A DNA stretch of 28,557 nucleotides, from contig JAZRZG010000043.1 in assembly GCA_045601305.1 (NCBI GenBank), forward strand, positions 1 through 28,557, written 5' to 3'. Positions 1 through 5,595 of the stretch are shown here, one piece after another; the first letter of the stretch is position 1; every line of letters begins with the position of its first letter. The DNA comes from Equadaptatus sp045601305. Lineage in GTDB: Bacteria; Synergistota; Synergistia; Synergistales; Synergistaceae. The notes under the pieces are model-generated. The model was not told the origin of the DNA, did not search any database, and saw only the letters and a list, made by a program, of their open reading frames with translations. Made by a program: the position numbers and the translations under genes.

Positions 1-84
1 CATTACGCGCTGTCCGCGTATCGTGTAGATTTTGTTTCTGATGTTTTCCTGCGTTACCAAAGCAATTTCGTTTTTAACAGCCAT
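1..84 (-). CDS. ORF6N-domain DNA-binding protein, N-terminus only (cut by window edge)
   Basis: Only 28 codons are visible, reading MAVKNEIALVTQENI then RNKIYTIRGQRVM, and the frame is open at the left edge. The pattern 'I-x-x-IRGQRVM' matches the start of the ORF6N (KilA-N-associated) domain, which usually continues into a 'LD-x-DLAE-x-YGV' segment. Proteins with this domain are phage- and plasmid-type DNA-binding or antirepressor-like proteins, common in accessory regions. The ATG follows AAAGGCGG with about 8 bases of spacing, the same Shine-Dalgarno block that precedes the AbrB antitoxin gene at 2230. It lies downstream of the nucleotidyltransferase module on the same strand but has its own promoter-like sequence and an inverted repeat at 128-175. 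The family call rests on a short segment, so the rest of the protein is unknown. Confidence 0.6.
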   Translation of the reverse strand, partial: MAVKNEIALVTQENIRNKIYTIRGQRVM

Positions 85-127
85 ATCCGCACCGCCTTTG
101 TCTTACGTTCCAGACTTTCTGCTGTCT

Positions 128-157
128 ATTTTACAGTGAAATTTCCTGAAAATGTCA
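128..157 (-). promoter_or_regulatory. Putative promoter of the ORF6N gene
   Basis: Reading the minus strand, TGACAT (152-157) and TAAAAT (128-133) are separated by 18 bases, about 45 bases before the ORF6N start codon. The -35 box sits inside the left arm of the 13-bp inverted repeat at 149-175, which suggests autoregulation or repression at this site. This is inference from spacing and consensus only. Confidence 0.4.
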
Positions 158-175
158 TTTGTCAAATGACATTTT
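149..175. promoter_or_regulatory. Perfect 13-bp inverted repeat, candidate operator
   Basis: The arms AAAATGTCATTTG (149-161) and CAAATGACATTTT (163-175) are exact reverse complements around one central base. The repeat overlaps the predicted -35 box of the ORF6N gene, as expected for a dimeric repressor site. The right arm is also the first 13 bases of the 74-bp direct repeat copy at 163-236. The second copy at 1435 has no left arm, so the palindrome exists only here. A terminator role is less likely because no gene end or T-run fits well. Confidence 0.5.
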
Positions 176-236
176 TTGAAAACTTTGTGCTGTACCGCTC
201 TGTTTCGCTATAAAAATCGGGCTAATTCGTTCAGTC
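163..236. repeat. 74-bp direct repeat, copy 1
   Basis: This copy matches 1435-1508 over 74 bases with a single mismatch (T at 177 versus C at 1449). It begins with CAAATGACATTTTT and ends with AATTCGTTCAGTC. It lies between the end of the small ORF at 245-397 and the ORF6N promoter. The two copies are 1272 bp apart and enclose the small ORF, the nucleotidyltransferase gene and the 101-aa gene. No transposase or terminal inverted repeats are visible between them. Confidence 0.9.
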
Positions 237-244
237 TGCCGGGA

Positions 245-397
245 TTATTTCAGATTTCCAACTGTATCAATCACGTTTGTCAAAAGTTCTTTGAAACCAA
301 CTGCGTTTTTGTCTGTCAGTACGGGTCTGCCTGTTTCAGCTTCAAGAGCTTTTCCTGCAATTCCGGCAATTCCGCCTGTTAATGCTTCGTATCGCAA
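245..397 (-). CDS. Small ORF of unknown function overlapping the nucleotidyltransferase 3' end
   Basis: A reading frame with no ATG ends at 245. Its most plausible start is TTG at 397, with AAAAGGAACG just upstream, giving about 50 residues (RYEALTGGIAGIAGKALEAE then TGRPVLTDKNAVGFKELL and so on). The frame is open further upstream to TTG at 433. The composition looks like real protein rather than a shadow: glycine/alanine-rich, then an amphipathic C-terminus. Its layout is reminiscent of C-terminal tails of phage-type BRO/DinD proteins, but I cannot confirm a family. It overlaps the last 19 bases of the nucleotidyltransferase gene in another frame, so it could be translationally coupled, or it could be the 3' remnant of a gene displaced when the module arrived. 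Confidence 0.33.
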   Translation of the reverse strand: MRYEALTGGIAGIAGKALEAETGRPVLTDKNAVGFKELLTNVIDTVGNLK

Positions 398-1053
398 ACG
401 TTCCTTTTGGCTGCTTCCAAAAATTCCCTGCAAAGCGATATTTCTTTGCCTCTGACTGTTCTGCCTTCCGGCAGAATTGTAAAGGGTGCGCCGTTTTCAA
501 CTTTTTCATCGTACAGTTTTTGCGGTGTTTCGTCCAAATATTCTTTAAGGTTTTCAAGTTTTCCGCCGATTCCGGGTATTGCCGAAAACGCTTCTGCCAA
601 TTTTCCGTTTGTTTTGCTGTACACAAAAGCAAGGTCGAAGATGTCTCTTTCTTTGAGGCTGTCGCTTCTGTAAAAGAGTTTTTTTGATACGATTTCCACG
701 GGATCGTCAACAAAAATGTCGCAGCCTTCAATATTAACCATTGCAGGTTTAACGGAAGATATGTTCGGAGCAACAATGAAATCAATTTTGCCTTCGGCAA
801 ATATCAGTTTGATATAGTTGGACGCTTCGTTATAGTCGCTCAATTCTTTTTCAACGGCATCGTTCACTCGCGGGGAAACATAGGTCAGAATTTGCGGATT
901 GTTCAGGAATATGTCAATGTCGTTGCTTGTCCGGTGATTATACAGCATACGCAATACAGTACCTCCGCCAAGTGTCCAGCAACCGGCGGGGACTTTTGCT
1001 TCTTTAAGCTGTTTCATCGCAAGCAAAAATAATTTTTTAGATAAAGTATCCAT
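379..1053 (-). CDS. AbiEii/AbiGii-like nucleotidyltransferase (putative toxin)
   Basis: The protein has 224 residues in the DNA polymerase beta-like nucleotidyltransferase fold. The motif GGGTVLRMLYNHRTSNDIDIF at residues 29-49 carries the glycine-rich loop and metal-binding Asp45 and Asp47. Asp91 (DFIVA), a lysine pair at 124-125 (EIVSKK) and Asp137/Asp140 (RDIFDLAFV) match motifs II-IV of the AbiEii family. In type IV toxin-antitoxin systems such proteins transfer nucleotides to a cellular target such as tRNA. The ATG at 1053 is chosen over an in-frame upstream codon at 1071 because GGAGG lies 9 bases before it. The gene overlaps the end of the 101-aa gene by 17 bases, indicating a coupled pair. 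The family call is solid; toxicity and partner are inferred from context. Confidence 0.8.
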   Translation of the reverse strand: MDTLSKKLFLLAMKQLKEAKVPAGCWTLGGGTVLRMLYNHRTSNDIDIFLNNPQILTYVSPRVNDAVEKELSDYNEASNYIKLIFAEGKIDFIVAPNISSVKPAMVNIEGCDIFVDDPVEIVSKKLFYRSDSLKERDIFDLAFVYSKTNGKLAEAFSAIPGIGGKLENLKEYLDETPQKLYDEKVENGAPFTILPEGRTVRGKEISLCREFLEAAKRNVCDTKH

Positions 1054-1342
1054 TTTCAAGAGCCTCCGCAAAGCGCCGGTTTCTGTTTTCCGCCGGAAGG
1101 CAGTTATGGAGTGTTTTCAGGTTTTCGGCGGGTATTCCGTTGTTCCTGATAAATCTTTTTATCATTTCGTGCGGCACGGTGCTGACAAATTCTGCCATTG
1201 CTCCAATCCGGTAACGGACTTTGTCTTCCGTGGGATGCTGCAACACGTCTGTCAGTTCTTCAACGCTGATTTTTCTTGCAGTTGAATAGCTGCACAGCAC
1301 TGCCATTGCCTGATTGGATTTTTCTACGGTTCTTACAAACAC
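1037..1342 (-). CDS. Unknown 101-residue protein, likely partner (antitoxin candidate) of the nucleotidyltransferase
   Basis: A GTG at 1342 follows GGGAGG with 9 bases of spacing; the ATG a few codons upstream is out of frame and soon meets a stop. The 101-residue product is soluble and mostly helical in look. It has no motif I recognise: an N-terminal segment SNQAMAVLCSYSTARKI, then VEELTDVLQHPTEDKVRYRI, ending in GYFI. It precedes and overlaps the AbiEii-like gene, the position of the AbiEi antitoxin in classical abiE operons, but it is much shorter than AbiEi and lacks an obvious winged-helix signature. A promoter is visible at 1411-1437. Function as an antitoxin is inference from operon structure only. 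Confidence 0.6.
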   Translation of the reverse strand: MFVRTVEKSNQAMAVLCSYSTARKISVEELTDVLQHPTEDKVRYRIGAMAEFVSTVPHEMIKRFIRNNGIPAENLKTLHNCLPAENRNRRFAEALENGYFI

Positions 1343-1410
1343 TGCGCTTTGCCTCCCATGGATTTTAATACCGCTTCAAACTGTACAAGTTCAGTCCTGT
1401 CTTCCGTTAT

Positions 1411-1437
1411 ATTATAGCAGATTGAAACTAATGCCAA
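1411..1437 (-). promoter_or_regulatory. Putative promoter of the 101-aa gene / nucleotidyltransferase pair
   Basis: On the minus strand a perfect TATAAT (1411-1416) is preceded by TTGGCA (1432-1437) with 15 bases between them, slightly short of ideal. The -35 box includes the first bases of direct-repeat copy 2, as the ORF6N promoter's -35 box abuts copy 1. The expected transcript start is about 60 bases before the GTG start codon. Confidence 0.5.
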
Positions 1438-1508
1438 ATGACATTTTTCGAAAACTTTGTGCTGTACCGCTCTGTTTCGCTATAAAAATCGGGCTAATTC
1501 GTTCAGTC
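1435..1508. repeat. 74-bp direct repeat, copy 2
   Basis: It is identical to 163-236 except for one base. It lies between the end of the PIN toxin gene (1539) and the promoter of the 101-aa gene. Each copy therefore sits just upstream of a minus-strand promoter and just downstream of a preceding minus-strand gene. Recombination between the copies would delete 1272 bp and leave the PIN module directly upstream of the ORF6N gene. Confidence 0.9.
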
Positions 1509-1538
1509 CATTGGGGGGGTATTCTTTTACCGGGAATT

Positions 1539-1967
1539 TCACACTTTAACGCAGTTATTGATGTTGGCAGAATTATTTATCCAAAAATCTTTTGCCGTGA
1601 TAATCTCTATATTTTCAAAATTTTCTATCACGAGAAGATCCGCATCGCCGCTCACAACATAGTAAGCCCCTGCATCAAGCGCGCATGCCAGAAATTTGTC
1701 GTCGTCAGGATCCCTGCACACTTCCACTTTGGAAACGGGTACTACAAATTCCATTGCTCCGATTAACGGCGCAAGTATATCTTTATTTAGATGTCCCTGT
1801 TTCCGATGGATCATTTCTCTGACGATTTCCTGATATTCATCTGCGATTTCGGGCGTTGCACATGCCGTTACGTCCTGTCTGTTTACTGCCGCACGCAGTA
1901 CTTTTTCAGGATTGCCGCCGAAAAATACGCCGGAGATAAGAACGTCTGTGTCTATGACAATTTTCAT
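1539..1967 (-). CDS. PIN-domain toxin of a type II toxin-antitoxin pair
   Basis: The 142-residue protein is a PIN-domain ribonuclease of the 'putative toxin component, PIN family' group (COG1569-like). The acidic metal site is visible: Asp6 (VIDTDVLISG), Glu40/Glu44 (TPEIADEY), the Asp88-Asp90 run in RDPDDDKFLACA, and Asp108/Asp110 in SGDADLL. Such enzymes cleave RNA with Mg2+ or Mn2+ when not bound by the antitoxin. The ATG overlaps the antitoxin stop codon (ATGA), so the two are translationally coupled. The length is normal for the family and no catalytic residue is missing, so the toxin is probably intact. The last residues (NNSANINNCVKV) form a polar tail. Confidence 0.88.
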   Translation of the reverse strand: MKIVIDTDVLISGVFFGGNPEKVLRAAVNRQDVTACATPEIADEYQEIVREMIHRKQGHLNKDILAPLIGAMEFVVPVSKVEVCRDPDDDKFLACALDAGAYYVVSGDADLLVIENFENIEIITAKDFWINNSANINNCVKV

Positions 1968-2230
1968 GCTCTTTTTTTCCTGCGCACGTCCTTTACAAGT
2001 TCATTGACGTCGCTTTCCGCATACCCTGCCTGTTTCGCCCATTTCTGAGCTTTTTTCAGGGAGAGGTTAAATTCTTCTTCCGTAGGAAGTTTCAGCGTTT
2101 TAAGCATGATGACGTCGCCTGCAACGTAAGCAACCAGTTTGTCCCCCGTGTCTATTGACAGATCACGCCTCATGGAAACAGGAAGCGCAATCTGTCCTTT
2201 GGAGGAAACTGTCAAAACCTGTGCAGTCAT
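1964..2230 (-). CDS. AbrB/MazE-type antitoxin (SpoVT-AbrB domain)
   Basis: The 88-residue protein starts MTAQVLTVSSKGQIALP, the classic swapped-hairpin AbrB DNA-binding domain (residues 4-45, 'SSKGQIALPVSMRRDLSID-TGDKL'). A charged helical tail rich in lysine and arginine (residues 50-88) would wrap the toxin. The ATG at 2230 is preferred over GTG at 2239 because AAAGGCGG lies 8 bases before it. It is the first gene of the antitoxin-toxin operon, with a strong promoter and a palindrome upstream, so autoregulation by the antitoxin (with or without toxin) is expected from family behaviour. Confidence 0.87.
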   Translation of the reverse strand: MTAQVLTVSSKGQIALPVSMRRDLSIDTGDKLVAYVAGDVIMLKTLKLPTEEEFNLSLKKAQKWAKQAGYAESDVNELVKDVRRKKRA

Positions 2231-2266
2231 AAGCAGCACCGCCTTTGTAGGATTTTCTTACAAATT

Positions 2267-2299
2267 ATTATACAGCCTTCCTGTCTGTTTACAAACAGA
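2267..2299 (-). promoter_or_regulatory. Promoter and palindromic operator of the AbrB-PIN operon
   Basis: On the minus strand TTGTAA (2289-2294) and TATAAT (2267-2272) are spaced by 16 bases. A 16-bp inverted repeat, TCTGTTT-AC-AAACAGA (2284-2299), covers the -35 box. This is the expected position of an antitoxin operator. Confidence 0.6.
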
Positions 2300-2394
2300 A
2301 AAGTTATGTTGCTTTCAAAAAACTAAAAACTAAAAAAGATTTCTTCGTTAAATTTTCCGCTGTATCAAACCTCGTTAAAAATATCTGCGATGAC

Positions 2395-2426
2395 AAAAAC
2401 AGCCTCCGAATTCGGAGACTGTTTTT
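2395..2426. terminator. Rho-independent terminator, bidirectional in form
   Basis: The stem pairs AAAAACAG-CTCCG with CGGAG-CTGTTTTT across a central GAATTC palindrome, with A and T runs on both sides. It lies 12 bases past the stop codon of the class IV aminotransferase gene on the minus strand. Confidence 0.85.
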
Positions 2427-2437
2427 ACTGTCAGTTT

Positions 2438-3286
2438 TTATTCCAGCCACCGGCTTCTGTTTGCCGTGTAAAGCTGCTGAAGTTTCTTCGCAACCCGGCT
2501 TGGCTTTCCGTTTCCGATTATTGTATCGCCGACACGGACGACTGAAACAATTTCTTTGATTGAACCGCTGATAAAGGCTTCGTCAGCTTCAGCAAGCTCG
2601 CTCTCGCGCGGGCAGCGTTCTTCAACTTCAAAGCCGTTTTCACGCGCAAGCGTCAGAACTATGCCTCGCGTAACGCCTTTGAGAACCTTGCCGACAGGCG
2701 CGGTTATTATTTTGTTTTCTTTTACAATATAGAAATTGCTTGTCATTCCTTCGGTAAATTCTCCGTCAGGCGTGACGTAAACCGATTCAAAACAGCTGCC
2801 GTCGCTCTGTCCCAGCGGAATGAGCCCGAAAAGATAGTTTATACTTTTCACAAGCGGATTAGGGCGGTACATTCTGTTCGGCAGAAGCGCTATGCCGTTG
2901 TCAATTTCGTCCTGTGTTTTTGCTGCCGCGACAGGCGCGAATATCACAAAAAAACGCGGTTTTGGAAAATGTCCCTTGGGGCTGTTGATGTCACCGCCCG
3001 TCATATACGGCTTGACCATGCCTTCTCTCGGACAGTCATCTCTTGCTAGTCCTTCGCGGATTATTGCCTCAACTTTTTTTATATCGATTTCTGACGCGTC
3101 TATTCCCGCTGTTTTTACGCTGTTTTCAAAGCGTTCAAGGTGCGGAGTAAGCCCAAACGGCCGTCCGTTGTATATTCTGATGGATTCAAATGTGCCTACC
3201 CCGCGCTGAATAAGCATATCAGTAACAGGAATGCGGCACTCCTCAACAGGCATAAATTTTCCTTCGTACCAGCAAAGTTCGCTCAT
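2438..3286 (-). CDS. Class IV PLP aminotransferase (D-amino-acid / branched-chain / ADC-lyase fold)
   Basis: The 282-residue protein is a fold-type IV aminotransferase. Lys147 in NPLVKSINYL is the expected PLP Schiff-base lysine and Glu179 in FTEGMTSNF the residue contacting the pyridine nitrogen. The phosphate-binding turn GVTRGIV is at 204-210. The positions Lys147/Glu179 are very close to those of Bacillus D-alanine aminotransferase (145/177). The KSINYL context resembles D-amino-acid aminotransferases more than IlvE, but PabC-type lyases share the fold. The start is ATG 3286 because AAAGGAG lies 8 bases upstream; a longer open frame to 3454 is not used. It is divergent from an Asp/Glu racemase homologue, which supports a D-amino-acid role. 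Substrate is not settled. Confidence 0.82.
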   Translation of the reverse strand: MSELCWYEGKFMPVEECRIPVTDMLIQRGVGTFESIRIYNGRPFGLTPHLERFENSVKTAGIDASEIDIKKVEAIIREGLARDDCPREGMVKPYMTGGDINSPKGHFPKPRFFVIFAPVAAAKTQDEIDNGIALLPNRMYRPNPLVKSINYLFGLIPLGQSDGSCFESVYVTPDGEFTEGMTSNFYIVKENKIITAPVGKVLKGVTRGIVLTLARENGFEVEERCPRESELAEADEAFISGSIKEIVSVVRVGDTIIGNGKPSRVAKKLQQLYTANRSRWLE

Positions 3287-3315
3287 GGCAAAATCTCCTT
3301 TTTCAAACTTAAATA

Positions 3316-3344
3316 AAGTTAGCACCGAACTGGAAAAAATGCAA
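3316..3344 (-). promoter_or_regulatory. Putative promoter of the class IV aminotransferase gene
   Basis: TTGCAT (3339-3344) and TAACTT (3316-3321) on the minus strand are spaced by 17 bases, 30 bases before the start codon. The -35 box is part of the first unit of the 34-bp tandem repeat, so the two divergent genes may share regulation. Confidence 0.35.
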
Positions 3345-3398
3345 TATAATACTGTCTGGACAAATGGAAAAAATGCAATATAATATTGTCTGGACAAC
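3331..3398. repeat. 34-bp tandem duplication in the divergent promoter region
   Basis: Units 3331-3364 and 3365-3398 are identical except for two bases (C/T at the 'ATACTG/ATATTG' position and the last base). Each contains GCAATATAATA, that is, a TATAAT box, and ends with CTGTCTGGACA. The duplication fills the gap between the aminotransferase and racemase genes. Confidence 0.9.
3357..3384 (+). promoter_or_regulatory. Putative promoter of the racemase-family gene
   Basis: TGGACA (3357-3362, end of repeat unit 1) and TATAAT (3379-3384, in unit 2) are spaced by 16 bases. The full promoter exists only because the unit is duplicated: the TATAAT of unit 1 has no -35-like box at the right distance. 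The leader to the start codon would be about 25 bases. Confidence 0.5.
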
Positions 3399-3416
3399 AT
3401 GAAAAGAGGGACCGTT

Positions 3417-4115
3417 ATGGGCAGAAAAAAGATACTCGGCGTATTAGGAGGCATGGGGCCTGCTGCGAGCGCCGAATTTATGAGAATTCTGGCACGGCGT
3501 TTTCCGGCAAAGTGCGATCAGGATCACCCTGTCGTATATCTGCTTTCCGATGCGCCGATACCGGACAGGAACGACTATCTGACAGGCAAAGGAGAAAATC
3601 CGCAGGCGCTCATACAGGCTGACCTTGACAAGCTCGTCAGTTGGGGCGCGGAGCTGCTTGCAGTCACCTGCAATACGGCGCACTGTCTTATAAACAATTT
3701 CAGAAACGAACTTAAAGCGCCGCTGATACACATTGTCGAAGCAACCGTGGAAGCCGCAAAGCAGGCTGCGCCGCAGGGGGCATGGATGGCTGCTACGCTG
3801 GGCACAATACACTGCGGGCTGTATCAGGACGAGGCTGAAAGACAAAATTTCCGTCTGTTAGTTCCGCCCGAGGAAATAAAGCAGAAAATTCAGGCCGTCG
3901 TACATTTCGTCAAGGCAAGAGATATGAAAACTGCCGGCGAAAAAATGTCGGACGCCGTACAGGAACTGTGGAAAATTGAAAAGCTGCCCATAGTTACGGC
4001 TTGCACAGAACTTCCGCTTGCCTACGACGCTTCAGGGCTCCCTTCGGAAATGAACGTTTCAAGCCTTGACGCGCTTGTTGATGCTTGTATAGAGGCAATA
4101 ACCGCTGACTGCTGA
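3417..4115 (+). CDS. Aspartate/glutamate racemase family protein
   Basis: The 232-residue protein starts MGRKKILGVLGGMGPAAS, the typical N-terminus of aspartate racemases. The two catalytic cysteines are in TCNTAH (Cys85) and TACTELPL (Cys196). It is a cofactor-independent two-base racemase fold, probably interconverting L- and D-aspartate or a related amino acid. The ATG at 3417 has AGAGGG 7 bases upstream, while the ATG at 3399 has no ribosome binding site. It is divergent from the class IV aminotransferase, so the pair could make and use D-amino acids. Specificity within the family (Asp, Glu, hydantoin) cannot be read with certainty. Confidence 0.87.
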   Translation: MGRKKILGVLGGMGPAASAEFMRILARRFPAKCDQDHPVVYLLSDAPIPDRNDYLTGKGENPQALIQADLDKLVSWGAELLAVTCNTAHCLINNFRNELKAPLIHIVEATVEAAKQAAPQGAWMAATLGTIHCGLYQDEAERQNFRLLVPPEEIKQKIQAVVHFVKARDMKTAGEKMSDAVQELWKIEKLPIVTACTELPLAYDASGLPSEMNVSSLDALVDACIEAITADC

Positions 4116-4141
4116 TACGGTTAGAACCGGAATAAAAACAA

Positions 4142-4176
4142 AACGGCAGAGAACATTTCCCTGCCGTTATTTTTTG
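4142..4176. terminator. Rho-independent terminator between convergent genes
   Basis: AACGGCAG (4142-4149) pairs with CTGCCGTT (4161-4168), followed by ATTTTTTG on the plus strand. On the other strand the stem is followed by a looser T-rich stretch. It ends the racemase gene and probably also serves the convergent aldolase gene. Confidence 0.85.
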
Positions 4177-4196
4177 TTTAGCGCTTACTGCTTCAA

Positions 4197-5456
4197 TTAT
4201 TCGTCTTTGTTTTCTTCGCCCTTGTCTCTGTTGGGGGCATTGTCTGCCGTAAAGTCTGCGCGGCTGCCGAGTATTTTGCGGTCAGGCGCCGCGTTCTGGT
4301 CAGGACGGTGTGCCATGACTTCCGCAACTGCGTCTGCGCTGTCTGCCGCGCCGAACGCGTCAATGAAGCGCTCTGCCCAATAGACCATTTCATCGTTGAT
4401 ACGATCAAGAATTTCTTTCGGTTCTGCGAGGATTTTGTTGCACATAAGCAGATTGAGCTTGCGATAATCGTTTGATTTTCTGCTCATGCCTTTTTCGTCT
4501 GCCGCGGCAACAAGTTCGTCCCACAGTTTCTGCGACATGCCGCGGTTGGGATCTTTGACGTAGCTTCCGCTGTCAACGATTGCATTGCCTGTTTCACCGT
4601 CCATTTCAACGCCGAAATAGCAGTTCTGGAAGAGCGTTGCAACGTTGCCCTTACGAATGCCGTAATCCTTGAATTTCGCGCATTTGTGAAGCGGTGTGCC
4701 TGAAATTCCGTGCTGTGCTATCGTAACGCCGTAAGGCGCGACGGCGTCGGCAATTTCTTTCGTACGACCGAGGTCAATTCCCTCTTCCTGTCCGGCTGTT
4801 GTGTCGTAAAGCCCGTGTTTGCTACCGTTTGAAATCGCCAGATAGTCCGGGAAAATTCCCCATGCGTTCAGACCGCCGATGTAGTAGGTCGCTTCTTCAA
4901 CCGTTGAGAGTTCGCCGGGACCTTTTATTTCGCCGACTTCCACTTCAAGCCCGAGCTCAGGCGGAAGCCATCCGCAGATTGAGCGCGTTGCCTGAAAATT
5001 TTCAAAGTCCTGAAGGTGTGACGCGTCGATTGCGACAGAGGTGAAGCCGCCTGCCGTAATTTGTCCGAGATGTTTAACGCCTTTCAGCACGTCATCCCAG
5101 CCCTTAATGGCATAGTGGTCAACATGAAGCCCGAAAACAGAGCCGTGACCGATTTCCGTTGAATATTTCAGCGCGTACTGCGGAATGTTTTCATAAGTGG
5201 CTCCGCAATAGGTCGATTCTGATTTTGCAAGTTCGATGAGAACTGCGGCATTTTTGTTTTTTGCAGCCTGAAGCACTGCTTTGATAACGAGCGGATGACG
5301 TGCGTTTGCAGCTAAAACTATTGAATTTGCTTTCTTGTTGGCGGCAAGAATGTCGCGTCCGCTGACAAGCCCCATAGCCTCTGTGCCGAAATTTGCCTGC
5401 ACGTTAAGAGGACGTTTTTTTAAGAGTTCCTGATATGCCTTGCTGTTAACATCCAT
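4197..5456 (-). CDS. Class II fructose/tagatose-bisphosphate aldolase family protein, long form
   Basis: The 419-residue protein has the class II aldolase plan. The catalytic and zinc residues are seen in GLHVDHYA (Asp113, His114), ELGLEVEVGEI (Glu171/173), SNGSKHGLY (His214) and AQHGISGTP (His249, GxSG phosphate loop). Family members cleave fructose- or tagatose-1,6-bisphosphate, or related substrates, in the cytoplasm. It is longer than the usual 285-360 residues, and the conserved 'N-x-D-T-D' active-site stretch is replaced by KGNVATLFQNC. The C-terminus is a charged tail ending GEENKDE. The start is ATG 5456, with GGAGGGG 7 bases upstream; the codon at 5480 is less likely. It appears monocistronic. 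The exact substrate is uncertain. Confidence 0.8.
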   Translation of the reverse strand: MDVNSKAYQELLKKRPLNVQANFGTEAMGLVSGRDILAANKKANSIVLAANARHPLVIKAVLQAAKNKNAAVLIELAKSESTYCGATYENIPQYALKYSTEIGHGSVFGLHVDHYAIKGWDDVLKGVKHLGQITAGGFTSVAIDASHLQDFENFQATRSICGWLPPELGLEVEVGEIKGPGELSTVEEATYYIGGLNAWGIFPDYLAISNGSKHGLYDTTAGQEEGIDLGRTKEIADAVAPYGVTIAQHGISGTPLHKCAKFKDYGIRKGNVATLFQNCYFGVEMDGETGNAIVDSGSYVKDPNRGMSQKLWDELVAAADEKGMSRKSNDYRKLNLLMCNKILAEPKEILDRINDEMVYWAERFIDAFGAADSADAVAEVMAHRPDQNAAPDRKILGSRADFTADNAPNRDKGEENKDE

Positions 5457-5504
5457 ATTGAATCCCCTCCGAACAATCAATTACCGGTGTAATACCATAA
5501 ATAT

Positions 5505-5532
5505 ATTGTAGCCGTTTTTACGGTTTTAGCAA
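5505..5532 (-). promoter_or_regulatory. Promoter of the aldolase-family gene with an internal palindrome
   Basis: TTGCTA (5527-5532) and TACAAT (5505-5510) on the minus strand are spaced by 16 bases. The spacer contains the palindrome CCGTAAAAACGG (5512-5523), which may be an operator. Confidence 0.5.
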
Positions 5533-5595
5533 GCAATAATTCGCACTGTACAATGCACATTTACCGTATATTTATTCGTCTCTGCGCAGCTGTTC

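Noticed and set aside
163..1508. Insertion sequence bounded by the 74-bp repeats
   Set aside because: There is no transposase between them, no terminal inverted repeats and no short target duplication; only direct repeats are seen.
3287..3454. N-terminal extension of the class IV aminotransferase
   Set aside because: The extended frame runs through the tandem promoter repeat and lacks a ribosome binding site, while ATG 3286 has a good one and gives the family's usual start.
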